From Ravibacter arvi (GTDB lineage: Bacteria; Bacteroidota; Bacteroidia; Cytophagales; Spirosomataceae), in the NCBI RefSeq assembly GCF_039540405.1, contig NZ_BAABEY010000036.1, forward strand, positions 186,001 to 250,000: a DNA stretch of 64,000 nucleotides. The letters run 5' to 3'. This document shows, in pieces, positions 1 through 8,531 of the stretch (positions within the stretch are counted from its first letter, which is position 1; every line of letters begins with the position of its first letter). The position numbers and the translations under genes are program-made. Under the pieces are notes generated by a model that was not told where the DNA came from, did not search any database, and worked only from the letters and a program-made list of their open reading frames with translations.

Positions 1-828
1 AACCCCAGGCAGGGGAATTTTCAGTCAGTATTTAAGGGGTCCGGGCTCGATTTCTCGGATCTCAGGCAATATCAGTATGGTGATGACATCCGGATGATTG
101 ACTGGAATTCATCGGCGAAAGGGCACGGCGTTTATCTGAAGCTTTTCAAGGAAGAGAAAGAGCAAACGGTTTTTTTTCTTTTTGATGTGAGCGGCTCGCA
201 GCTGGTGGGCGCGCCGGGCCGTAACAAGCTGGATGCCTCGCGGGAAATCTGCGGGGTCCTGGCGCTCGCAGCCGTGAAGGAAGCCAGTGTGGTCGGGATG
301 CAGTGCTTTTCCGATCAAAACGAGCGTTACCTGCGGCCGTCGGGCGGAATGAAACAGGCTTATCGCATTATTTCGGCACTGTTTAACCTTGAGCCGGCCT
401 CACTCCGCACCAACCTGAGCCGCAGTATACTCCATGTGCTGGAAATGCTCAACCGGCGTTCGCTGATTTTCCTGGTTTCCGATTTTGTGGACACCAACTA
501 TGAATTACCCCTTAAGGCGATGGCCAGGAAACACGATCTGGTCGTAATACAGGTTCACGATAAACAGGAGCAAATGGTGCCCGCTATGGGCATCGTGCCG
601 GTGCAGGATGTAGAAACCGGCCAGCGAAGCTGGGTGAATACTTCGTCTCCTTTTTACCGTAGCGCCGTTGAGGAAGAATTCCTGGAAAGGAGCCGCAACC
701 TGGAACGGATTTGCAAACAGAATAAGGCGGATTATGTTTCTGTAGAGGCATCGGAGGATTTCGTGCCGCTCCTGGTACGGTTGTTCCGGGTGAGGCGCTA
801 CCAAAAAGAACGTTCGAGCAGTAAGTAG
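1..828 (+). CDS. DUF58 domain protein (partial, 5' end outside window)
   Basis: The frame is open from the first base, so the N-terminus is missing and 275 residues are visible. The DUF58 hallmark GDDIRMIDW lies at visible residues 27-35. The first ATG (position 94) falls inside that motif and is therefore not the real start. A VWA-like core follows with a DVSGS metal-site motif (FLFDVSGSQ). DUF58 proteins usually sit beside MoxR AAA+ ATPases and VWA proteins and are thought to act in assembly or activation of membrane-associated complexes; the exact role is unknown. The next two genes follow with gaps of 3 and 4 bases, consistent with a MoxR/Bat-type operon whose moxR gene would lie upstream. 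The family call is firm and the function is inferred from context. Confidence 0.9.
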   Translation, partial: NPRQGNFQSVFKGSGLDFSDLRQYQYGDDIRMIDWNSSAKGHGVYLKLFKEEKEQTVFFLFDVSGSQLVGAPGRNKLDASREICGVLALAAVKEASVVGMQCFSDQNERYLRPSGGMKQAYRIISALFNLEPASLRTNLSRSILHVLEMLNRRSLIFLVSDFVDTNYELPLKAMARKHDLVVIQVHDKQEQMVPAMGIVPVQDVETGQRSWVNTSSPFYRSAVEEEFLERSRNLERICKQNKADYVSVEASEDFVPLLVRLFRVRRYQKERSSSK

Positions 829-831
829 TAT

Positions 832-1791
832 ATGCGTAATAGCGGTTTTTCCCCGAAGCGAAACAGGCAGTTGCCCGGCTGGATAGCAGCGGTGCTTTGG
901 GTGCTCATGGTTTTTCCCTCGGCAGGCCAGGAAAGAAAACTTCCCCGGGGCAGGATCAATAAAGACACGGTTAGAACCGGAGAATCGTTTGCCTACAGCC
1001 TCAGTTACCGCCATGCACCCGGCGAGGAGGTTTTTTTTCCTGATTCGACCTTTGACTTCAGTCCCTTTGAATTTCGCCGGCAGGAGGTTTTCGGTACCGA
1101 AACCGACGAAACGGGTAGCCTCGACAGCGCTGTTTACCATCTTGTGTCGTTTGAAGTTACGTCAGGTATCGGTATCTCGTTGCCGGTTTTTCTTTGGAAC
1201 GGGAAGGATTGTACCGCGGTATATCCCCCCGTTGACAGCAGTTTCGTCGCACTCCTGGTAGACCGCGCTAAGCTCGACAGCCTGACCCTGGCAAAAAACC
1301 TGGAGGTGGTGCCCATCAAGGAACGGTTTGACTATTCTGCCTTTCTGATCGGGTTGTTGATCGCCGCCATAACCGCTTTTCTCATCAACTGGCTTTTCGG
1401 GAAGAAAATCCGGCAGCAGTGGAATGTGTTCCGGCTTAAAAGACGGCACCGCGAGTTTTCGAGAGGCTTTAACCGTTATTTTGCAAATGCTAAAAACAGG
1501 GGAAGCACGCAAGACGTGGAGAAGGCACTTATATTATGGAAGAATTACCTTGAACGTCTTGAAAGTAAGCCTTTTACGACTTTTACGACCCGTGAAATTT
1601 CCGATAATATTTCGGACGATTCCCTGCGGGAGGCGCTCAAAGAAACAGACAAGATTATTTACGGGGTGGCCTCCCAATCAACTGACATAGGCAATTCTCT
1701 GCTGATCTTGAATAACGTGGCCCAAACGCTGTATAATAACAAGCGACTGGCGATTATGGGGGTAGATAGGTCGCAAAGGGAAATTCAGTGA
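832..1791 (+). CDS. BatD-like membrane protein
   Basis: This 319-residue protein has an N-terminal hydrophobic signal or anchor (about 17-33, ending near SAGQ). An extracytoplasmic segment of beta-rich appearance follows (about 40-160), then one transmembrane helix (about 168-189) and a basic, helical cytoplasmic tail. This layout resembles BatD-type proteins that lie between DUF58 and VWA genes in Bacteroidota, but the sequence is too divergent to name with certainty. It starts 3 bases after the DUF58 stop and ends 4 bases before the VWA gene, so it is almost certainly co-translated with them. A role in a periplasm-facing complex with the VWA protein is inference. Confidence 0.75.
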   Translation: MRNSGFSPKRNRQLPGWIAAVLWVLMVFPSAGQERKLPRGRINKDTVRTGESFAYSLSYRHAPGEEVFFPDSTFDFSPFEFRRQEVFGTETDETGSLDSAVYHLVSFEVTSGIGISLPVFLWNGKDCTAVYPPVDSSFVALLVDRAKLDSLTLAKNLEVVPIKERFDYSAFLIGLLIAAITAFLINWLFGKKIRQQWNVFRLKRRHREFSRGFNRYFANAKNRGSTQDVEKALILWKNYLERLESKPFTTFTTREISDNISDDSLREALKETDKIIYGVASQSTDIGNSLLILNNVAQTLYNNKRLAIMGVDRSQREIQ

Positions 1792-1795
1792 AACG

Positions 1796-2779
1796 ATGGA
1801 GTGGTTTTCTTTAAATTGGTTCGACTGGTATTGGGTACGGAATCTCCGGTGGGAATACCCGCAATTCCTTTATCTGCTGCCTTTGGTACCCGCTCTCTTC
1901 TGGCTCCGCAGCGTGATGCACCGTACGGACAAACAGTATATTAAAGTAAGCGGTGTGCACAGAAGCTATTTTATGAACTGGGTCACTTTGCTCCGATTGG
2001 TTCCGCCTACGCTTTCGGCTTTATCACTTGCCCTTGCCCTGGTTGCCGTAGCCCGACCGCAGACTGTTACTACGAAAATTGACCGGTTTTCAGAGGGGAT
2101 TGACATTATGCTGGCGGTTGATATTTCCGAATCGATGCTGGAACGTGATCTGCAGCCGACACGGCTTGCCGCCGCGAAAAAGGTAGCCCAGCGATTTGTC
2201 GAAAACAGGTTACAGGATAGGATTGGTCTTGTAATCTTTGCAGGAGAAGCCTATTCCATTTGTCCCCTGACGACCGACTATGACCTTCTTAAGCAGTATA
2301 TTGAGGACTTGCAGACAAGCATGATCCCCGAAGCGGGAACCGCGATCGGTAGCGCGCTTGCCGTTGCCATCAATAGAATGCGGGATTCAAACGGCCAGAG
2401 CAAAGTGGTTATTCTGCTTAGCGACGGCGATAACACCTCCGGGAACCTGGATCCTTTCACTATGTCGAAGCTCGCCCAGGCTTATGGAATAAGGATTTAT
2501 ACCATAGCGGTCGGACGCGCCGGCGGGGCATCTTCCAATGTATCCGAATCAGTGCTCCAGCGCATTGCCGGGGAAAACCAATTCTTCAGAGCGACCGATA
2601 ACACCGCCCTGGGGGCAGTTTTCTCTCAGATCAATCAACTGGAAAAGGTTAAATACAAAGATTCAATGTACAGCGAAGTAAAGGACTATTACCGGGTATA
2701 TCTGATGTGGTCGGTAGTCCTGTTTATTATTTCGCTGGGGTTAAAAAGTACTTTTATGGCAAATGTTCTTGAAGACTAA
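1796..2779 (+). CDS. VWA domain membrane protein, BatA-like
   Basis: The 327-residue protein has two N-terminal transmembrane segments (about 24-40 and 68-86), a von Willebrand factor A domain (about 100-290) and a C-terminal transmembrane helix (about 302-320). The MIDAS metal site is intact: DISES at 109-113, a later threonine in EAGTAIGSA and the aspartate of LLSDGDNT. This is the BatA/BatB architecture of the 'aerotolerance' gene set. A second VWA gene (batB) and the TPR genes that usually follow are absent here, because rnhB comes next and overlaps the stop by one base (TAATG). Its partner is probably the DUF58 and BatD-like pair upstream. Confidence 0.88.
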   Translation: MEWFSLNWFDWYWVRNLRWEYPQFLYLLPLVPALFWLRSVMHRTDKQYIKVSGVHRSYFMNWVTLLRLVPPTLSALSLALALVAVARPQTVTTKIDRFSEGIDIMLAVDISESMLERDLQPTRLAAAKKVAQRFVENRLQDRIGLVIFAGEAYSICPLTTDYDLLKQYIEDLQTSMIPEAGTAIGSALAVAINRMRDSNGQSKVVILLSDGDNTSGNLDPFTMSKLAQAYGIRIYTIAVGRAGGASSNVSESVLQRIAGENQFFRATDNTALGAVFSQINQLEKVKYKDSMYSEVKDYYRVYLMWSVVLFIISLGLKSTFMANVLED

Positions 2780-3366
2780 TGCTGAGGGCTTATTATAACG
2801 TGTCATGTATAGAGGCGGGTCTCGATGAGGTGGGCCGCGGTTGCCTGGCCGGGCCCGTGGTAGCCGCAGCGGTTATACTGCCGGCCGATTATTCGCACCC
2901 GCTGCTTACCGACTCGAAGCAGCTCTCGGAGGTGCAGCGTCTCCGGATCGGAGAAGAGGTTCTGAGGGAAGCAGTGGATTGGGCCGTGGCGGAAGTTTCC
3001 AACCAGGAGATTGACCGCATCAATATTCTGCAGGCGAGTTTTCTCGCCATGCACCGCGCTGTTGGCGCCTTGAAAACACTTCCGGAGCACTTGCTGGTAG
3101 ACGGAAACCGGTTCAGGCCCTACCCGATGATACCCCACACCTGTGTGATCAAAGGTGACTCCCAGTTTTTTTCAATCGCGGCCGCCTCCGTTCTTGCCAA
3201 GAATTACCGCGACCGGCTGATGGCAAGACTTGCGGAGGAATTCCCTGAATACGGCTGGGAGCAAAATGTGGGTTACCCAACGCTTCACCACCGTCGTGCC
3301 ATCAGGATTTTCGGAACTACGCCCCATCACAGGCTCAGCTTCAGGCTGCTGAAAGACGAATCATAG
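2779..3366 (+). CDS. rnhB: Ribonuclease HII
   Basis: RNase HII cleaves the RNA strand of RNA-DNA hybrids and starts removal of single ribonucleotides from DNA. The 195 residues match the family's usual size. The DEDD-type site is visible: D16-E17 in GLDEVGRG, D108 in LLVDGN and D145 in AKNYRDRL. The GCLAGPVVAAAV stretch after the first motif is also typical of the family. The start codon overlaps the stop of the VWA gene (TAATG), so translation is probably coupled, although the functions are unrelated. The gene converges on the DUF2480 gene across 65 bases in which no clear terminator was found. Confidence 0.96.
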   Translation: MLRAYYNVSCIEAGLDEVGRGCLAGPVVAAAVILPADYSHPLLTDSKQLSEVQRLRIGEEVLREAVDWAVAEVSNQEIDRINILQASFLAMHRAVGALKTLPEHLLVDGNRFRPYPMIPHTCVIKGDSQFFSIAAASVLAKNYRDRLMARLAEEFPEYGWEQNVGYPTLHHRRAIRIFGTTPHHRLSFRLLKDES

Positions 3367-3431
3367 CGTATGACGGCTCGTCGGGCAGGATCCTTTGTCC
3401 CGTGTGCCTGAAAGCTTCGCCGGAAACCGGG

Positions 3432-3947
3432 CTAAGCCCTGGGGCGTTTATAAAGCGGGACGGTGCTGCAGGGTTCTCCGAACATAAGACTTTGTACGAC
3501 CGGCTTTAGCCGGCGTGTGACTTCTACGTAGGCTGAAGTAGGAACGGCATATTTACTGCAGCCTTTCACTACTACTTTTTTGTCACGGTAGTCCTCCGGG
3601 TCAATCCGGTCGAGGGCTGCGTAGAACAGTCTTTCTTCCAGCTTTTCCAGGTCACCGAAAACAATCTGGCCGGCATAGGGCTGTAATTGGAGCGTAAGGA
3701 GCATGAAGGCCCAGGTCGGTATAATGGCGTCTTCCGAACAGGTGATGGCGACATGCTTCCCGGAATAAGCCGACCAGTCATGCTCCTTCAGAAAGGCTCT
3801 GAAGTCTTTTTCCCGTAAAATCAGTCCCTGGTAAAGATTGTCTTTCAGGTCGTAAACAACCCTTTCGCCCTGGTCGTAGTAGGATTCCAGATCAAGCGAA
3901 ACCAGTCCGCTGCCTGCTACTTTATTGATGATTTCCTCTGTTTCCAT
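3432..3947 (-). CDS. DUF2480 family protein
   Basis: A 171-residue soluble protein recognised as DUF2480, a family largely restricted to Bacteroidota and of unknown function. No signal peptide, membrane segment or known catalytic motif is visible. The pattern is short alternating strands and helices (for example KHVAITCSEDAIIPTWAFML and DKKVVVKGCSKYAVPTSAYV), the latter with cysteines near turns. It lies downstream of yigZ on the same strand with a 73-base gap, so it could be the last gene of an MFS-yigZ-DUF2480 unit. I assign no function. Confidence 0.85.
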   Translation of the reverse strand: METEEIINKVAGSGLVSLDLESYYDQGERVVYDLKDNLYQGLILREKDFRAFLKEHDWSAYSGKHVAITCSEDAIIPTWAFMLLTLQLQPYAGQIVFGDLEKLEERLFYAALDRIDPEDYRDKKVVVKGCSKYAVPTSAYVEVTRRLKPVVQSLMFGEPCSTVPLYKRPRA

Positions 3948-4020
3948 GATAAATTACTTAAAGCTATAACACAGCCTGGAGGCTGTTTGTTCATCAGCGG
4001 AAGAATGCTGAACGGGTTGT

Positions 4021-4626
4021 CTAGTCCGGTATCTGGGTGATGTTTGCGCCTTCCGCCCGGGCGCAGCGGGCCAGGAATTCGGGCGCAAGCGTATTCCTGA
4101 CTTCTACTTCTATGGAGCACATCAGGTCAAAAACGGGTTTCTGTATTTCCAGGTCCATTTCTTTTACGGCTTTCATTACCGCATTCATGGCATCATAGGG
4201 AAAACTGACCAGGTAGGTAGTTTTCAGGAAATCGGTGATCAGCCCGGTCTCATCCAATGCCATTTCCGTGGCTGTTTTGTAAGCGCGGATCAGCCCCGGG
4301 ACGCCGAGCAGGGTACCGCCAAAGTACCGGACTACTACCACGAGGAGGTTGGTGACCTCGCGCGAGTACAGGACGTTCAGAATGGGCTTGCCTGCGGATC
4401 CGGAAGGCTCGCCGTCGTCATTGGCCCGGTAGCGCCCTGGGCCGATCCGGTAAGCATAGCACCAGTGGACGGCCTTGGGGTGAAGCTCTTTCAGTGCAAG
4501 TACCCGGTTGCGCACCTCTTCCTCTGACCTGACCGGGTAGGCGAATCCCAGGAATTTACTTCCCCTGTCCTTGAAAAGACTTTCTGAAGGGGCCGAAATG
4601 GTTAGAAAAGCGTCATCTGGTATCAT
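4021..4626 (-). CDS. YigZ/IMPACT family protein
   Basis: The 201-residue protein carries the N-terminal IMPACT domain, with the signature DDGEPSGSAGKPIL near residues 71-84 and the following VVVRYFGGTLLGVPGLIRAY. A DUF1949-like C-terminal domain follows from about 135. Bacterial YigZ has been linked structurally to nucleic-acid or ribosome-related roles, but its biochemical role is not settled. In the usual GVGGLVRAY segment the second glycine is proline here. The ATG at 4626 lies 14 bases inside the end of the MFS gene, implying translational coupling. Confidence 0.92.
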   Translation of the reverse strand: MIPDDAFLTISAPSESLFKDRGSKFLGFAYPVRSEEEVRNRVLALKELHPKAVHWCYAYRIGPGRYRANDDGEPSGSAGKPILNVLYSREVTNLLVVVVRYFGGTLLGVPGLIRAYKTATEMALDETGLITDFLKTTYLVSFPYDAMNAVMKAVKEMDLEIQKPVFDLMCSIEVEVRNTLAPEFLARCARAEGANITQIPD

Positions 4627-5797
4627 AGCCTGGCTTCTTTTTCAGGAGGAAAATGCAGAATAAAACCGCGGCGGAGGCCATGGATGCATTCACAAAAAAA
4701 GCCAATTTAAGGTTTTGGAATTGGTTGGCAAAAAGAAAAGCCGACACCCAGGCGCCGACACCGATACCGGCTTCCAGTGAAAGATACATAGTTGAGAGCG
4801 CTTTCCCGCGGTTGTTTTCGTTACTTAGATCTACGGTCCAGGCCGAAAGTACGGGAGAAAGAATCCCCATCGAAATACCGTAAAGAAACGCCCCTGAAAG
4901 GAAAAGGGATTTGGTTCCGGAGATGGCGGTCAGGATCATGGCCGCCACCATAATGATACTGCCCGCCAGGGCGCCGGGAAGGCGGCCAAACCGGTCGGAG
5001 GCTTTCCCGGCAACAAAGCGGCTCAGGAGCGAAGCGAGCGTGCTTACCAGGAAAAAGAGGCCGAGGTTTGAAAACCCCAGGTAGCTGCTGAAATCGGGGG
5101 TGAGGGTAGCGACGGCGCCGAAGCTGAAATAATTAAGAAAAATCACGACGGATGGCGCTATAACAGCCGGCTCAAAAAGGTCATTTCGGGTCAGTCGCAG
5201 CATTTTTGGGGAAAATTTCTGCGGCGCCGGCAACGTCTCCTTCAGGTTCATGAGTATGGCCACCGACAAAAAGGCCAGCAAGGCCGAAGAGAGGAACATT
5301 ACCTGGATGGAATAGGTCTGCGTGAGCCAGCTCCCGGCCGCAGGTGATATCGCAGAACCCAGCGAAGCACAAAGGCCGTGGATTCCCAGGGCCTCGCCGC
5401 GGCGGTCAGCAGGTACAATATCGGAAATGTAGGCGGCAGTTCCGGTAGGCTTAAACCCTGTGGAAAAACCGTGAACAAGCCTGAGAAGGAGAAAAGGCAG
5501 AACGGCGGTGATCAGCGGGTAGAAAAGGCTGCACATGACGCATACCAGCGAGCCGACGGCCATCACGGGTACTCGTCCGACCCGGTCGGTCAAAACCCCG
5601 CTGAATGGGCGGGAGAGGCCGGCTGTAATTGTGAAAAGTGCAATAATATACCCTTTGTACTCGGCCCCGCCCATGTTGGAAAGGTGGCGCGGAAGCTCGG
5701 GTATGAGCATGTTGAAGCTGGCAAAGAACAAAAACGAACTGGAAGTCAATAACCAAAACCTGGTGGTATAGAATCCCTGGGTACTTTCACCCGGCAT
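4613..5797 (-). CDS. MFS transporter
   Basis: A major facilitator superfamily permease of 394 residues with about 12 predicted membrane segments. The motif A loop GVLTDRVGRVPVM follows the second segment, and a related GKASDRFGRLPGA appears in the second half, as expected for the duplicated 6+6 fold. The ATG at 5797 (MPGESTQGF) is preferred; two codons upstream there is only a TTG. The substrate cannot be read from sequence, and the general look is that of drug or metabolite exporters. It is not a Wzx flippase and is separated from the polysaccharide genes by a hairpin-containing gap. Confidence 0.9.
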   Translation of the reverse strand: MPGESTQGFYTTRFWLLTSSSFLFFASFNMLIPELPRHLSNMGGAEYKGYIIALFTITAGLSRPFSGVLTDRVGRVPVMAVGSLVCVMCSLFYPLITAVLPFLLLRLVHGFSTGFKPTGTAAYISDIVPADRRGEALGIHGLCASLGSAISPAAGSWLTQTYSIQVMFLSSALLAFLSVAILMNLKETLPAPQKFSPKMLRLTRNDLFEPAVIAPSVVIFLNYFSFGAVATLTPDFSSYLGFSNLGLFFLVSTLASLLSRFVAGKASDRFGRLPGALAGSIIMVAAMILTAISGTKSLFLSGAFLYGISMGILSPVLSAWTVDLSNENNRGKALSTMYLSLEAGIGVGAWVSAFLFANQFQNLKLAFFVNASMASAAVLFCIFLLKKKPGYDTR

Positions 5798-5816
5798 GAG
5801 CAATTTTATAATAATG

Positions 5817-5856
5817 GGCTGGCTACCCGGTTTTTACCGGGAAGTGTAGCCGTACA
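5817..5856. other. Hairpin between wecA-like gene and MFS gene
   Basis: An inner stem CCCGGT/ACCGGG is flanked by GGCTA/TAGCC arms in the 82-base spacer. On the minus strand it follows the WecA-like gene but lacks a T-run, so it is at best a weak attenuator or an mRNA-stabilising hairpin. Confidence 0.4.
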
Positions 5857-5879
5857 CTGCATAACCCGGCGAAAATAAA

Positions 5880-7046
5880 CTACGAAGAAGAACGAACGGT
5901 GTTGGGCACTTTTTTGCTCAGGACAATCAAACCACGCCTTTTCAGAATGTAGGCCGCAATCATATAGAAGCCGAAAAGCCCCGTATAGATGAGGATGGAC
6001 GTGGTGTTGGAAATGTCGCCGTGGTAAATGAAAAACAGGATCACATTGACTACCGTACCCATCCAGAGCAGGAAAGAGGCCTGGAAATGAGTCAGTCCGT
6101 TGTCGAGAAGTATATGATGCATGTGATTGCGATCGGCCAGGAAGGGCGATTTGCCTTTTGCAAGCCGGACAATGAACACCCGCAGCGTATCAAAGATAGG
6201 CACAATCAGGATCAGGAGCAGGATAATCGGTGCGTTTGAAAACGCATCGGGCTCATGCCGCGCGGCGACATTGATCCTGAGAAATTCCACACTGAACATG
6301 GACAAAAGAAAACCGACCACGAGGGAACCGGTGTCACCCATGAAGATCTTGCTGGTTTTGGAGAAATTGAACCTCAGGAACCCGAGCAAGGCGCCGGACA
6401 TGGAATAGGCCAGGCAGGCGAAAACGTAGTGGGTGCCCATCATGAACCAGGTCCCCAGTATAATGGCGGCGATAAAGGCGATTCCGCCCGCAAGTCCATC
6501 GATGCCATCTATAAGATTGACAGCGTTAATCAACGCGATAAATACAAACGTAGTAAGGGGAATGCTGACAAAATCAGGGATGAAATACCAGCCAAAGATG
6601 CCGTAAAGGTATTCGATCTTGAAATTCCCGAGTACAACCAGGGTGAGGGAAGCACAAATCTGGATGACCAGTTTTTTCGTGGGATCCAGCGCGAGTATGT
6701 CATCTTTAAGGCCGAGGAAAAACAGGATGGTAAGCCCCACGATGGAAAGCCCGACAATATTGGCAGGATTGGTTTCATCGGCGTGGGGCCACAGGAAAAA
6801 GGCAATAATCGTTGATGCGTATATGGCAATACCGCCGAGGGTCGGGGTAGCGTTTTCATGGGAGCTCCTGAAGCCTGGCTTCGCGTTCAGATTCAGAAGA
6901 TTAGATAAATTGATGATTACCGGAATGGCGACAATAGACAAAAAGCAGGCTATAAAGAAGGACAAGATGCATTGATTGACCTTGTGCTTCAGTAGGAAAT
7001 CTACCGACCCGCCGGAAAAAGCCTCGGAGAGTATACCTAGTTCCAT
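5880..7046 (-). CDS. MraY/WecA-type undecaprenyl-phosphate sugar-1-phosphate transferase
   Basis: An integral membrane enzyme of 388 residues. It would transfer a HexNAc-1-phosphate from a UDP-sugar to undecaprenyl phosphate and so start a lipid-linked glycan. Family motifs are all present: PTLGG (68-72), the acidic pair DD (115-116), NAVNLIDGIDGLAGG (174-188), FMGDTGS (235-241) and the histidine motif HMHH (308-311), with about 11 membrane helices. The first ATG at 7046 is chosen because an in-frame TTG 60 bases upstream gives an unlikely N-terminus. It lies downstream of the polysaccharide locus but after a 167-base gap with its own promoter candidate, so it may also serve other glycans. 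Confidence 0.92.
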   Translation of the reverse strand: MELGILSEAFSGGSVDFLLKHKVNQCILSFFIACFLSIVAIPVIINLSNLLNLNAKPGFRSSHENATPTLGGIAIYASTIIAFFLWPHADETNPANIVGLSIVGLTILFFLGLKDDILALDPTKKLVIQICASLTLVVLGNFKIEYLYGIFGWYFIPDFVSIPLTTFVFIALINAVNLIDGIDGLAGGIAFIAAIILGTWFMMGTHYVFACLAYSMSGALLGFLRFNFSKTSKIFMGDTGSLVVGFLLSMFSVEFLRINVAARHEPDAFSNAPIILLLILIVPIFDTLRVFIVRLAKGKSPFLADRNHMHHILLDNGLTHFQASFLLWMGTVVNVILFFIYHGDISNTTSILIYTGLFGFYMIAAYILKRRGLIVLSKKVPNTVRSSS

Positions 7047-7103
7047 ATTAAATATTGTAAAGTCAAAACAGACGTAATGTGGATATAGCTCTTTTTGGAG
7101 CAC

Positions 7104-7135
7104 CAAATATCGTATTTTTATGCATCACATAACAA
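7104..7135 (-). promoter_or_regulatory. Promoter candidate for the WecA-like gene
   Basis: On the minus strand a TTG (7133-7135) is followed after 21 bases by GATATTTG (7104-7111), one mismatch from the Bacteroidota -7 element TAnnTTTG. It lies 57 bases upstream of the ATG, in the only sizeable gap of the locus. Confidence 0.45.
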
Positions 7136-7213
7136 CAGATCGGACAAAAACTGATTAAAAGGCAAGCGGTTTCCGGACGCGTCGAAATGTTGTTAAATTT
7201 TAACCCGGTTTGT

Positions 7214-7960
7214 TTATAAAAATTGCGCAATTTTTCGGATGGGCTTGAGCCACAGGGAGAAAAAGTAAGGTCTGAGCCCGTTAACCGTCCAGGCCATGCG
7301 GTCATTTCTGTTTGCTTTCAACCGGTTGGTTACACTGGTATTGCTGACACCTCCCGTTTTCATCCTGACCAGTACCCGACGAATGTATGTCGTACTAACC
7401 TGGTGTTTATGTAGAACACGCAACATAAATTCGTAGTCTGCGGCGCTTCCGAGGTCGAGCCTGAATTTTCCATATTGTTCATAGACTTCTCTCCTCACAA
7501 ACAGGGTGGGATGCGGCGGCATCCATCCCCACAGGAACGAGTTCGACTTGAAGGTGCCGGAAATCCATTTCCGGGTAACACGGCCGCCTGTCCGGTGATC
7601 ATCGACGTAAACCAGGTCTCCGTAACAACTTTGGGCCCCTGAGCGGCCGAGTGTTTCGGCTACATCGGACAATACCCGCTCGTCGGCAAATACATCGTCG
7701 GCATTCAGGATTCCGATCACGTCGCCCGTCGCCAGCGCAATGCCCTTATTCATAGCATCGTAAATCCCTTTGTCCGGCTCTGACCGGATCACCTGGACCT
7801 GGTCGGAAAACCGGGAAATCACGGACATCGTACCGTCTTTCGACGCGCCGTCGATGATAATGTACTCTTTATTTAAAAAGTCTTGCCCGGAGACTGATCG
7901 GATACAATCTGCTATGGTTTTTTCCCCGTTGAAGACAACTGTGATGATCGAAATTTTCAA
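7214..7960 (-). CDS. Family 2 glycosyltransferase
   Basis: A 248-residue GT-A enzyme with the N-terminal nucleotide-binding segment ISIITVVFNG, the EYIIIDGASKDGT loop and a DXD-like metal site in GILNADDVF (about 90-98). A conserved GWMPPHPTLFVRREVY segment is found in the middle. It resembles the WcaE/WfgS-type transferases of exopolysaccharide and O-antigen clusters. The start is a TTG at 7960, one base after the stop of the preceding acetyltransferase; no in-frame ATG precedes MKISIITVVF, and this N-terminus fits the family. Donor and acceptor are unknown. Confidence 0.88.
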   Translation of the reverse strand: MKISIITVVFNGEKTIADCIRSVSGQDFLNKEYIIIDGASKDGTMSVISRFSDQVQVIRSEPDKGIYDAMNKGIALATGDVIGILNADDVFADERVLSDVAETLGRSGAQSCYGDLVYVDDHRTGGRVTRKWISGTFKSNSFLWGWMPPHPTLFVRREVYEQYGKFRLDLGSAADYEFMLRVLHKHQVSTTYIRRVLVRMKTGGVSNTSVTNRLKANRNDRMAWTVNGLRPYFFSLWLKPIRKIAQFL

Positions 7961-7961
7961 C

Positions 7962-8531
7962 TTATTCTTCTTTGATCCGTCTCAATTTGATGAATGCTGC
8001 GGGGTTTCCCTGGTAAATTCCATAGGCCGACAAATCGCGTGTAGCTACCGATTTTACCGTCAAAACGGCGTGCGTATGGCAAGTGACACCAGGACAGACG
8101 ATGGCCTGAGCCCCGATCCAGACCCCGTCCCGGAGGTGAATTTGTCCCAAAATAAGGTCAAAGGTGGGCTTCTTATAATTGTGATTACCGGTGAGCAGCA
8201 TGGCGCCCTGCGAAAGACAAACATTTTCGCCTATCGAAACTTGCGTGAGGTTATCAATCCACACCTTTTCTCCAATCCATGTATTGTTTTCTACAGTTAA
8301 AAACCAGGGGTACTTGATATTCACCCTGGGCTTGATGACTACGCCTGTCCCGATTCTGGCGCCGAAAAGCCTGAGTACCGCGCACTTGAGCGTGTTCGGA
8401 ACAGGAAGGTAGCTATTGATCAGCACCCGGCCGGCGAAGTACCAAAGAATGCGTTTCCACGCCGGACCGGGTCGGTACCAACGGTTATCGTACCGGGCCA
8501 GATTGGTTTGGATTTCGGACGTCTTTTCCAT
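7962..8531 (-). CDS. WcaF-like hexapeptide-repeat acetyltransferase
   Basis: A left-handed beta-helix acyltransferase of 189 residues. The imperfect hexapeptide repeats run from about 70 to 175 (GARIGTGVVIKPRVNI, NTWIGEKVWI, GVWIGAQAIVCPGVT). The catalytic-type histidine lies in LTGNHNYKKP, as in WcaF and related colanic-acid O-acetyltransferases. The ATG at 8531 gives a family-typical length; a longer frame from 8594 exists but would overlap the upstream gene by 110 bases instead of 47. It probably O-acetylates a sugar of the glycan made by the neighbouring transferases. Confidence 0.85.
   Translation of the reverse strand: MEKTSEIQTNLARYDNRWYRPGPAWKRILWYFAGRVLINSYLPVPNTLKCAVLRLFGARIGTGVVIKPRVNIKYPWFLTVENNTWIGEKVWIDNLTQVSIGENVCLSQGAMLLTGNHNYKKPTFDLILGQIHLRDGVWIGAQAIVCPGVTCHTHAVLTVKSVATRDLSAYGIYQGNPAAFIKLRRIKEE

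Noticed and set aside
4613..5797. MFS protein as the missing Wzx flippase
   Set aside because: It has clear MFS motif A copies and lies outside the polysaccharide operon; Wzx proteins belong to the MOP superfamily.
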